Origin: Flavobacteriales bacterium
GTDB taxonomy: Bacteria > Bacteroidota > Bacteroidia > Flavobacteriales > BACL11
Length of the DNA: 12,822 nucleotides
Assembly (NCBI GenBank): GCA_012960835.1
Contig: DUAL01000170.1
Span: 1-12,822 of the forward strand
Reading direction: 5' to 3'
In this document: in pieces, positions 1 to 6,606 of the stretch
Position numbering within the stretch: position 1 is the first letter of the stretch
Layout: every line of letters begins with the position of its first letter
Program-made: the position numbers and the translations under genes
The notes under the pieces: generated by a model
What the model was told of the DNA's origin: nothing
The model's input: only the letters and a program-made list of their open reading frames with translations
The model's database searches: none

Positions 1-28
1 TTGTAATTTTTCATTTAATAAGTAGGGG

Positions 29-148
29 TTAAGAAAAGAAAAAACCCATGCATTTTTGTAAAATTCCAACAATATCTAGAATCCCAAGAGCAATTAATCC
101 AATTATAATTAACACTATTAAAAGTATTTTCTTTATTATTTTTATCAT
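29..148 (-). CDS. possible 39-residue single-pass membrane peptide
   Basis: An ATG at 148-146 opens a 39-codon frame ending in TAA at 31-29. The product starts with MIKIIKK, a short basic stretch, followed by a continuous hydrophobic run at about residues 8-31 that could form one membrane helix with its N-terminus in the cytoplasm. A TAnnTTTG-type -7 box (TACTTTTG, 160-153 on the minus strand) ends only 4 bases before the ATG, so a transcript from it would be nearly leaderless. No good -33 element is seen upstream of that box. I do not recognise the peptide. Short AT-rich frames coding for Ile, Leu and Lys arise easily by chance, so this is tentative. Confidence 0.27.
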   Translation of the reverse strand: MIKIIKKILLIVLIIIGLIALGILDIVGILQKCMGFFFS

Positions 149-170
149 TCTGCAAAAGTATTTAAAATCC

Positions 171-200
171 TTTGTAAAATGCTTTAATGTTCTAATTTTG
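171..200 (+). promoter_or_regulatory. Bacteroidota-type promoter of sucD
   Basis: TTTG at 171-174 and TAATTTTG at 193-200 are separated by 18 bases. This matches the -33 TTTG / -7 TAnnTTTG promoter of the Bacteroidota primary sigma factor exactly. Transcription would begin at about 205, giving a leader of roughly 15 A-rich bases before the sucD ATG at 221. There is no Shine-Dalgarno sequence in that leader. Confidence 0.7.
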
Positions 201-220
201 CACTCCAAATAAAATAAACA

Positions 221-1099
221 ATGAGCGTATTAGTAAATAAAAATTCAAAAGTAATAATTCAAGGTTTTACAGGAGGTGAGGGAACTTTCCATTCCGAGCA
301 AATGATAGAGTACGGAACCAATGTAGTAGGTGGGGTAACTCCCGGAAAAGGAGGGCAAACCCATTTAGGAAAGCCCGTTTTTAATACTGTTGAGGATGCG
401 GTAAAGGAAGTTGATGCCAATACCACTCTTATTTTTGTGCCACCAGCATTTGCAGCTGATGCAGTGATGGAAGCAGCCCAAGCCGGCATTAAAGTTATCA
501 TTTGTATTACAGAAGGTATTCCTACAAAAGATATGATAATGGTGAAAGAATACTTATCAGATAAAGATAGTATTTTGGTAGGACCAAATTGCCCAGGAGT
601 AATTACGCCAGAGGAAGCAAAATGTGGCATTATGCCAGGATTTGTTTTCAAAAAAGGAAGAATAGGTGTAGTCTCAAAATCAGGGACTTTAACTTATGAA
701 GCAGCTGACCAAGTAGTAAAAGCAGGATTGGGTGTTTCCACTGCAATAGGAGTAGGAGGTGACCCTATAATAGGCACAACCATATTAGATGCTGTAAAAC
801 TATTTATGAATGATGACCAAACTGATGGCATTGTAATGATTGGAGAAATTGGTGGACAATTAGAAGCGGATGCTGCTAAGTGGATTCAGAAAAATGGAAC
901 AAAACCAGTTGTTGGTTTCATTGCAGGGCAAACCGCCCCAAAAGGGAGAACCATGGGGCATGCGGGTGCAATTGTTGGCGGAAAAGACGATACAGCAGAA
1001 GCTAAAATGAGAATCTTAAGCCAGTGTGGTGTGCATGTAGTAGAATCTCCAGCTCAGATTGGCGCTAAAATAGCTGAGCTTGTTGGAGTAAGTGTTTAA
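221..1099 (+). CDS. sucD: succinyl-CoA ligase (ADP/GDP-forming), alpha subunit
   Basis: The alpha subunit of succinyl-CoA synthetase carries the phosphohistidine that shuttles phosphate during the reversible conversion of succinyl-CoA and NDP to succinate, CoA and NTP in the TCA cycle (cytosol, heterodimer units with SucC). The 292-residue product is full length for the family (about 290). A CoA-binding Rossmann domain fills the N-terminal half, with the glycine-rich GFTGGEGTFH at residues 15-24 and GPNCPG at 121-126. The ligase domain follows, with the active-site histidine at His247 in GHAGA. The ATG at 221 lies about 20 bases after a strong promoter -7 box and matches the family N-terminus. 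sucC is not next to it: only a possible small frame lies upstream within the window, so the two subunits are probably encoded apart. The following 130 bases are AT-rich and hold no convincing terminator. Confidence 0.97.
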   Translation: MSVLVNKNSKVIIQGFTGGEGTFHSEQMIEYGTNVVGGVTPGKGGQTHLGKPVFNTVEDAVKEVDANTTLIFVPPAFAADAVMEAAQAGIKVIICITEGIPTKDMIMVKEYLSDKDSILVGPNCPGVITPEEAKCGIMPGFVFKKGRIGVVSKSGTLTYEAADQVVKAGLGVSTAIGVGGDPIIGTTILDAVKLFMNDDQTDGIVMIGEIGGQLEADAAKWIQKNGTKPVVGFIAGQTAPKGRTMGHAGAIVGGKDDTAEAKMRILSQCGVHVVESPAQIGAKIAELVGVSV

Positions 1100-1201
1100 A
1101 AGTGTATTAAAAATATTTTTTTAGTTTACTTAAGTTTTTTTTTATTCTAATAATAGGTAATAACCTTAATAGTTTTACTTTTTTAAAATAAAAACTAGAG
1201 T

Positions 1202-1222
1202 TGCTAACAACAAATATTAGCA
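1202..1222. repeat. 6-bp inverted repeat before the alpha/beta hydrolase
   Basis: TGCTAA (1202-1207) and its exact reverse complement TTAGCA (1217-1222) flank a 9-base A-rich spacer. The right arm ends 7 bases before the ATG at 1230. It could be a small leader hairpin affecting ribosome access, or a regulator half-site pair. With only six pairs in AT-rich DNA, chance is a real alternative. Confidence 0.3.
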
Positions 1223-1229
1223 TTAACAA

Positions 1230-2051
1230 ATGACAAATCAACAAATTTTCATAATAATTGGAACAGGTAACCGTCCCATACTTATTGATGTAACTTACAA
1301 AGAAAATAAGAAGGGAAAAAGGGTGGTTGTATTCTCGCATGGTTTTAAGGGCTTTAAAGATTGGGGGGCATTTAACCAAATTGCAGAAACATTTGCTGAA
1401 AACAATTTTGTATTTGTAAAATTTAATTTTTCGCATAACGGAACAACTAGTTCTGACCCTATTGATTTTGTAGATTTGAAGGCATTTGGAAATAACAATT
1501 TCTGCAAGGAATTAGATGATTTGGGCTTTGTTCTGGATTGGGTAGAGGAGAATTTTATTAATGCTGAAATTTATCTTTTCGGCCATAGCAGGGGAGGAGG
1601 GATTTCCATGCTAAAAACAGCAGAGGAAAATAGAATTAGTAAAGTAGTTAGCTGGGCTTCTCCATCCGATTTTACAAATAAAATACCAAAGGAAAGAATA
1701 GCTCTTTGGAAAGAAAAAGGGGTGGCTTTTGTACACAATGGACGTACTAAACAGAACATGCCAATGTACTTTCAATTTTATGAAAACTGCATTGCAAATA
1801 AAGACCGAATTGATATTAAAAAAGCAGTAGAAAGTATAAAAATCCCACAGCTTATTATTCATGGAAGTGAGGATCCAACAGTAAAATTGGAAGAAGCAAA
1901 AAATCTACAAAAATGGAATCCTGATTCTCAATTGCACATTATTAAAGGAGCTGACCATGTTTTAGGCGCTTTCCATCCTTATGATTTAGAGAAATATCCC
2001 ACCCCTTTGCAAGAGGCAATTGATGTTACTATTGACTTTTTAAAAAAGTAA
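1230..2051 (+). CDS. alpha/beta hydrolase (serine hydrolase, cytosolic)
   Basis: A 273-residue alpha/beta-hydrolase-fold enzyme with all expected landmarks. The oxyanion-loop motif SHGFKG lies at residues 36-41. The nucleophile elbow GHSRGG has Ser120 as the predicted nucleophile. The acid is Asp215 in HGSEDPTV, and the base is His243 in GADH. There is no signal peptide, so it should act in the cytosol. Dienelactone-hydrolase-like and S9-peptidase-like esterases share this layout, and the substrate cannot be read from the sequence. The ATG at 1230 has an A-rich leader and no Shine-Dalgarno sequence. No clear promoter is visible in the 130 bases after sucD, so it may be read through from sucD or have its own degenerate promoter. 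Its last 12 bases overlap the 3' end of convergent tsaD, leaving no room for a terminator between them. Confidence 0.9.
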   Translation: MTNQQIFIIIGTGNRPILIDVTYKENKKGKRVVVFSHGFKGFKDWGAFNQIAETFAENNFVFVKFNFSHNGTTSSDPIDFVDLKAFGNNNFCKELDDLGFVLDWVEENFINAEIYLFGHSRGGGISMLKTAEENRISKVVSWASPSDFTNKIPKERIALWKEKGVAFVHNGRTKQNMPMYFQFYENCIANKDRIDIKKAVESIKIPQLIIHGSEDPTVKLEEAKNLQKWNPDSQLHIIKGADHVLGAFHPYDLEKYPTPLQEAIDVTIDFLKK

Positions 2052-3056
2052 ACGAGCAGAAGGTGTTTCCGTTTGATTTGCAAAATCCTTATCTAAATAT
2101 TTGTAATATCCGGCAATGGCTATCATAGCTGCATTATCAGTGCAGTATTCAAACTTTGGAATAAATAACTTATAATTTTCTTTTTTAGCCAATACTTTTA
2201 ACTGATTTCTTAAATAAGAATTTGCCGATACGCCACCTGCAATTGCAATTTGTGTAATCCCTGTTTGCTTTATGGCTTTTGTTAATTTATCAATTAGAAT
2301 TATAACTATGGCATGCTGAATAGAAGCACATAAATCTTCTTTATTTTCTGCTATGAAATTTGGGTTTTCCTTTATTCCGGCTTGTATGGTATAAAGTATG
2401 GATGTTTTCAGACCACTAAAACTAAAATCCAAATCTTTTATTTTTGGCTTACCGAAAGTAAAAGCGTGAATATTACCACCCTTTGCATATTTATCGATTA
2501 GCGGGCCGCCTGGGTAGGAAAATCCTAATATTTTTGCAGACTTATCGAACGCCTCACCAGCAGCATCATCTAATGTGGTGCCAATTACCTGCATCTTTGA
2601 TGGGCTATCAATCTTTACTATTTGTGTATGCCCACCAGAAACCGTTAAGCATAAAAAAGGAAAGCTAGGCAGCTGTTTCCCTTTATCAATAAAATGAGCT
2701 AAAATATGCGCCTGCATATGATTTACAGCAATAAGGGGAATATCCATCCCCATTGCAAAGGATTTTGCAAAAGAACTGCCTACCAAAAGGGAACCCAAAA
2801 GCCCTGGACCTTTTGTAAAAGCAATGGCATCAATATCTTGTTTTCTGATTTTGGCTTTTTTTATGGCAGTATCCACTACTGGAATAATATTTTGCTGATG
2901 TGCACGAGAGGCCAATTCAGGAACAACCCCACCATATTGCTGATGTATTTCTTGATTAGCTACCACATTCGATAAGATTTTTTTATCTTCTAAAATTGCA
3001 GCAGCAGTATCATCACAAGAGGATTCAATTGCTAGAATAATTGTTTTTTTACTCAT
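2040..3056 (-). CDS. tsaD: tRNA t6A37 threonylcarbamoyltransferase TsaD
   Basis: TsaD (Kae1/YgjD) transfers the threonylcarbamoyl group from threonylcarbamoyl-AMP to A37 of ANN-decoding tRNAs, working with TsaB and TsaE in bacteria; it is nearly universal and usually essential. The 338-residue product is full length (E. coli 337). The ASKHA fold is visible: the phosphate-1 region ESSCDDT lies at residues 11-17, the metal-binding HMQAH is His113/His117, SGGHTQ is at 140-145, DDAAGEAFDK at 163-172, AGGVSANS at 273-280 and the late metal-site aspartate is in TDNAAM at 306-311. The ATG overlaps the end of ribBA by 8 bases (ATGAGTAA), which suggests translational coupling. It is the last gene of the leftward unit, and its 3' end overlaps the convergent hydrolase by 12 bases. 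Confidence 0.97.
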   Translation of the reverse strand: MSKKTIILAIESSCDDTAAAILEDKKILSNVVANQEIHQQYGGVVPELASRAHQQNIIPVVDTAIKKAKIRKQDIDAIAFTKGPGLLGSLLVGSSFAKSFAMGMDIPLIAVNHMQAHILAHFIDKGKQLPSFPFLCLTVSGGHTQIVKIDSPSKMQVIGTTLDDAAGEAFDKSAKILGFSYPGGPLIDKYAKGGNIHAFTFGKPKIKDLDFSFSGLKTSILYTIQAGIKENPNFIAENKEDLCASIQHAIVIILIDKLTKAIKQTGITQIAIAGGVSANSYLRNQLKVLAKKENYKLFIPKFEYCTDNAAMIAIAGYYKYLDKDFANQTETPSARLLF

Positions 3057-4260
3057 CTAACTTTTTGAAGGAATGCCCCATTTTATCTCTTTTGGTTTTC
3101 AGATAAAACTCATTATGCTCATTCGACTCAATTTCCAATGGGATATTTTCTACAATCTCAATGCCATAACCCATAAGTCCAACCCTTTTTTTAGGATTAT
3201 TGGAAAGTAATCTTATTTTTGAAACGCCAATATATCTTAAAATTTGGGCGCCAACTCCATAATCTCTATCATCTGCATTAAAGCCAAGTTCAAGGTTTGC
3301 TTCCACTGTGTCTTTGCCTTTTTCTTGCAATTCGTATGCTTTTAGTTTGTTGAGTAGGCCAATTCCTCTTCCTTCCTGATTCATATATACCAAAACACCT
3401 TTTCCTTCCTCTTCAATTTTCGAAAGAGAAGCTTGTAATTGAGGACCACAATCGCATCTGCAGGAACTAAAAATATCTCCTGTCATACAAGAAGAATGCA
3501 CCCTTACCAAAATGGGCTCATCTTTATCCCATTTTCCTTTTATAAGCACAAGGTGCAGTTGTCCATTGGTTATTTGCTTAAAAGCCTTCATATTAAAATC
3601 ACCAAAATTGGTAGGTAAATGCACAGATGCCTCTTCAATAATTAAGGTTTCATTCTGGATTCGGTATTCAATTAAATCTTTGATTGTAATAAATTTTAAA
3701 TCGAACTTTTTAGCAATTTCAAAAAGTTCAGGGGTTCTTGCCATTGAACCATCTTCATTCAGAATTTCTACAATTACACCAGCCGATTGCAAACCAGCAA
3801 GACGAGCCAAATCAATAGCGGCCTCTGTATGTCCGGAACGCCTCAATACACCTCCTTTTCTGGCTTTTAAGGGAAAAATATGTCCAGGTCTTCCTAATTT
3901 CTCTTTTTTGGTATTTGGGTTTACTAATGCTTTTATGGTTTTCGCTCTGTCAGATGCCGAAATTCCTGTTGTACAACCATGCCCAATTAAATCAACTGAA
4001 ATGGTAAAAGGTGTTTCGTAGGCAGCAGTATTTTTTCCAATCATTAAATCAAGTCCTAATTGCTCGCATCTATCTTCAATTAAAGGGACACAAATAAGTC
4101 CTCTACCATGAGTTGCCATAAAATTTACCATCTCAGGAGTTACCATTTCGGCAGCAGCTACAAAGTCTCCCTCATTTTCTCTGTTTTCATCATCTACTAC
4201 AATAATGATTTTACCTTTTTTTATATCCTCAATGGCTTGTTTTATGGTATTAAATTTCAT
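3049..4260 (-). CDS. ribBA: bifunctional DHBP synthase / GTP cyclohydrolase II
   Basis: This fusion protein makes both precursors of riboflavin. The N-terminal RibB domain converts ribulose 5-phosphate to 3,4-dihydroxy-2-butanone 4-phosphate, and the C-terminal RibA domain opens GTP to the diaminopyrimidine. In 403 residues, RibB covers about 1-200, with the acidic metal/substrate loop DDENRENEGD at 23-32 and RSGHTEAA at 141-148. RibA covers about 205-400, with zinc ligands Cys258, Cys269 and Cys271 in the CMTGD...CRCDCG region, EGRGIGL at 296-302, DDRDY at 330-334 and NNPKK at 354-358. Both active sites look intact. The ATG overlaps the upstream glycosyltransferase by 11 bases, so there is no space for an FMN riboswitch, and expression appears tied to the envelope genes upstream. 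tsaD follows with an 8-base overlap. Confidence 0.97.
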   Translation of the reverse strand: MKFNTIKQAIEDIKKGKIIIVVDDENRENEGDFVAAAEMVTPEMVNFMATHGRGLICVPLIEDRCEQLGLDLMIGKNTAAYETPFTISVDLIGHGCTTGISASDRAKTIKALVNPNTKKEKLGRPGHIFPLKARKGGVLRRSGHTEAAIDLARLAGLQSAGVIVEILNEDGSMARTPELFEIAKKFDLKFITIKDLIEYRIQNETLIIEEASVHLPTNFGDFNMKAFKQITNGQLHLVLIKGKWDKDEPILVRVHSSCMTGDIFSSCRCDCGPQLQASLSKIEEEGKGVLVYMNQEGRGIGLLNKLKAYELQEKGKDTVEANLELGFNADDRDYGVGAQILRYIGVSKIRLLSNNPKKRVGLMGYGIEIVENIPLEIESNEHNEFYLKTKRDKMGHSFKKLDE

Positions 4261-5422
4261 CCTGTTTTCTTTTTGTTGGTTCCCAAACTCCTTTTTTGTT
4301 GGCGGTTAGATAATCAATCATTCCAATCAGTAGTGCCAAGTTCATGGAGTAAAAATGTGTAATAAAACGCAAAATTATAATATGTATTCCGATTTTCCTT
4401 AATAAGAGGTCAATAAATGGAAAAATAAATAATATAAGCTGTGCAAAGAAAGTGGTTTTATAAAAAATACTATCTAAAATTAAGGAATAATTTGCCAGAA
4501 AAATAAGAAGTAATAGTATAGGACCAAACCATCTTATAACCTTATGAGAGATAAAAATGAATCCTAATTTGGTGAAAGGTTTTAGCAGTAATTTTCTAAA
4601 ATGAAAAAGATTGATAAAATTGCCCATGGAGATTCTTTTTTTTCTTCTAAACTCTTCTGAAAGTTGATTAGAAACATCTTCATAAACAATGGCCTGAAAA
4701 TCATTTATTGCGCCATGTCCGTTTTGTAAAATATTCATGCAAACATAAAAGTCATCTACTAAAAAGTTCTCAGGAATTGGAGTAAATAAAGATTTTCGGA
4801 TAGCAAAGCAACCGCCAAATGGTCCCATAAGCATCCCCCATAATTTACTCTCCGCATGTTTGAATTTTACTTCCCAACTAATGTAGGTTTTCTCTTGGAA
4901 TGAAATTCCACTTTTCTTTATTCCAACATTTACCATATTGGTATCTACAAGTCCAATATCAAGATTTTTAAAGTGTCGAACAAGAGATGAAATGGTATTG
5001 TTACTAAAAATTATATTGGCATCAGTAAGAATAAGGATTTCGTTTTTAGCTTGCCTTACCAGTTTGTTTACTACGCCTGACTTTCCTGTTCTTTCCTCAA
5101 AAATTATTGTATTGATAAAAGGAAATCCCACTTCTAAATCTTTGATAATTTGATTTGTATTGTCGTTTGAACAATCCGAGCCAATAATAATTTCAATTTT
5201 GCTGTTTGGAAAATTACTGTCTATTATACTCATTACTTTTTCTTTTATCACGGCTTGTTCATTATAAGCGGCAATAAGTATGGATACAGATGGCATTACC
5301 TCTGTTTCATTATAGAAGTTGGAATTTAGTTTTTTGTTTTTACTAAATAAAATAACAGCAACAGGAAATAGAAAATAGGTGTAAGCCAATAGAAAAAAGC
5401 AAATCCAAAACAGATATGTCAT
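4250..5422 (-). CDS. membrane-bound GT2 family glycosyltransferase
   Basis: A 390-residue inner-membrane glycosyltransferase with a GT-A fold. An N-terminal helix (residues 2-26) is followed by a cytosolic catalytic domain (about 45-275): the nucleotide-binding start SILIAAYNE at 47-55, the DxD-like DAN at 134-136, the acceptor-side DD at 223-224, and a basic RRKKR cluster at 259-263 that sits where processive GT2 synthases carry QxxRW. Hydrophobic segments at about 284-318, 324-341 and 345-372 form a C-terminal membrane region. This architecture resembles polysaccharide synthases (IcaA/HasA/BcsA-like) and dolichol- or polyprenyl-linked GT2 enzymes. Substrate and product are unknown; the lack of an exact QxxRW argues against calling it a known processive synthase. 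It overlaps the upstream GT4 gene by 4 bases (ATGA) and ribBA by 11, so it belongs to the same transcript. Confidence 0.88.
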   Translation of the reverse strand: MTYLFWICFFLLAYTYFLFPVAVILFSKNKKLNSNFYNETEVMPSVSILIAAYNEQAVIKEKVMSIIDSNFPNSKIEIIIGSDCSNDNTNQIIKDLEVGFPFINTIIFEERTGKSGVVNKLVRQAKNEILILTDANIIFSNNTISSLVRHFKNLDIGLVDTNMVNVGIKKSGISFQEKTYISWEVKFKHAESKLWGMLMGPFGGCFAIRKSLFTPIPENFLVDDFYVCMNILQNGHGAINDFQAIVYEDVSNQLSEEFRRKKRISMGNFINLFHFRKLLLKPFTKLGFIFISHKVIRWFGPILLLLIFLANYSLILDSIFYKTTFFAQLILFIFPFIDLLLRKIGIHIIILRFITHFYSMNLALLIGMIDYLTANKKGVWEPTKRKQDEI

Positions 5423-6606
5423 GAGCTTTGAATTTTGTTTAAGAAAGCGGATAAATTGAGTTCTATTGTTTCTGAGCTGTAATTTTCTTGAATATTTAGC
5501 TTGGCATTTTCGCCAATTTTTTGGCTTTCCAAAGGATTGTTAAAACACCAAAATATCTGATTTGCAAACTGCTCGGCAGTATCAGCAATTAAAATATTTT
5601 TTTTATTTTGATAATTAATTCCAGATGCACCAATAGTTGTGCTAATGATGGTTTTTCCAAGTGCCATTGCTTCCAGAATTTTAATTCTGATACCACTTCC
5701 GCTCCAAAGTGGTACAATCATCAAATTATATTTTTTCATGAATGCTTTTGCATTTTCTACTTCTCCATCAATCATTATATTTTCACCGCTTAAATCATTA
5801 AAATAATCTGGCATACCTCTGCCAGCTAAGTGTAAAATAACTTCTTTTTTTTGCTGATTTATAAGAGGAAATACTTTATTTAAAAACCAATTTACCCCAT
5901 CAATATTTGCTCTCCAATCCATAGACCCAATGTGAAAAATAGTATTTTTTTCTGTGGAAACTATTTCATAATTTTTTGTATCAATGGCAAATGGTATAGT
6001 GCTAATGTCCTTTGCGCTTTGTTTTTTCATCCAATTTTCATCCAATTCGCTAATGCAAATTATCCCATCCATTTTTAAGACTATGGCTTTTTCGTAATTA
6101 GATAGTTTTTTTTGCAACAAATTCAGATAGCATTTCTTTAGTAAATTATTTGTTTGTTTTGCCAATCCTTTCCAGATATCAGATTCTATATTATGTGCTC
6201 TTAGCACAATTTTTGCATTGGAATTCTTTGAAATCATTTCAAAATAGGGACATACATATAACCCTTCTAAAAGGACAATATCAAAACTATTTTCTTTTAT
6301 GAGTTCTTTTAATCTTTTAGCAAAACTATTGGAGTAAAAACGATTGGTATTGTAGGAACTTTTAGAAAATAAACTTTGGAAAGCAGGAAGTATTTTCACA
6401 TTAGTATCAATAAAAATATGCTCAAAATCAGTATTGCTTAAGTATTGAGAAGGAATATCCTTGGCATCATGTTTTGGCGTGCTAATTGCCATTACCTTTA
6501 ACTTATGGCCTTTGTTTATTAATGCATCTGAAATATGATTTACAGCCAAAGCATAGCCGTCTTTTTTAGGAAAGGGCGGTTTGCTACATATTTGTAAAAT
6601 ATTCAT
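5419..6606 (-). CDS. GT4-type (GT-B fold) glycosyltransferase
   Basis: A 395-residue soluble or peripheral glycosyltransferase with two Rossmann-like lobes. The N-terminal acceptor lobe begins MNILQICSKPPFP and has a glycine-containing loop (KKDGYA, residues 14-19) and RAHNIESDIW at 136-145, a motif seen in GT4-like enzymes. The C-terminal donor lobe starts near 223 with HIGSMDW (225-231), then has AGRGMPDY at 261-268 and the nucleotide-sugar binding region WSGSGIRIKILEAMALGK at 301-318, where Glu312 is the usual GT4 acidic residue. The fit is to the Glyco_trans_1_4 type. It probably adds a sugar to a lipid-linked glycan, LPS or capsule; donor and acceptor cannot be told. It overlaps lptF/G upstream and the GT2 gene downstream by 4 bases each (ATGA). 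Confidence 0.88.
   Translation of the reverse strand: MNILQICSKPPFPKKDGYALAVNHISDALINKGHKLKVMAISTPKHDAKDIPSQYLSNTDFEHIFIDTNVKILPAFQSLFSKSSYNTNRFYSNSFAKRLKELIKENSFDIVLLEGLYVCPYFEMISKNSNAKIVLRAHNIESDIWKGLAKQTNNLLKKCYLNLLQKKLSNYEKAIVLKMDGIICISELDENWMKKQSAKDISTIPFAIDTKNYEIVSTEKNTIFHIGSMDWRANIDGVNWFLNKVFPLINQQKKEVILHLAGRGMPDYFNDLSGENIMIDGEVENAKAFMKKYNLMIVPLWSGSGIRIKILEAMALGKTIISTTIGASGINYQNKKNILIADTAEQFANQIFWCFNNPLESQKIGENAKLNIQENYSSETIELNLSAFLNKIQSS

Noticed and set aside
24..48. GGGTT/AACCC hairpin near the left edge
   Set aside because: A five-pair stem with a loop of more than 10 A-rich bases and no following T tract; likely chance.
1107..1145. T-rich tract after sucD as an intrinsic terminator
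   Set aside because: Only AT-only self-complementary stretches (AAAAATATTTTT, ACTTAAGT) precede the T runs; there is no GC-containing stem, so it is not called.
1176..1183. TACTTTTT as a -7 box for the alpha/beta hydrolase
   Set aside because: It lacks the final G of TAnnTTTG, and no TTG lies at the proper distance upstream.
3512..4021. 169-codon plus-strand frame opposite ribBA
   Set aside because: It lies wholly antisense to well-conserved ribBA codons and shows no family features; a shadow frame.
4200..4262. FMN riboswitch ahead of ribBA
   Set aside because: The region upstream of the ribBA start is coding sequence of the GT2 gene, and no RFN-like conserved bases were seen.
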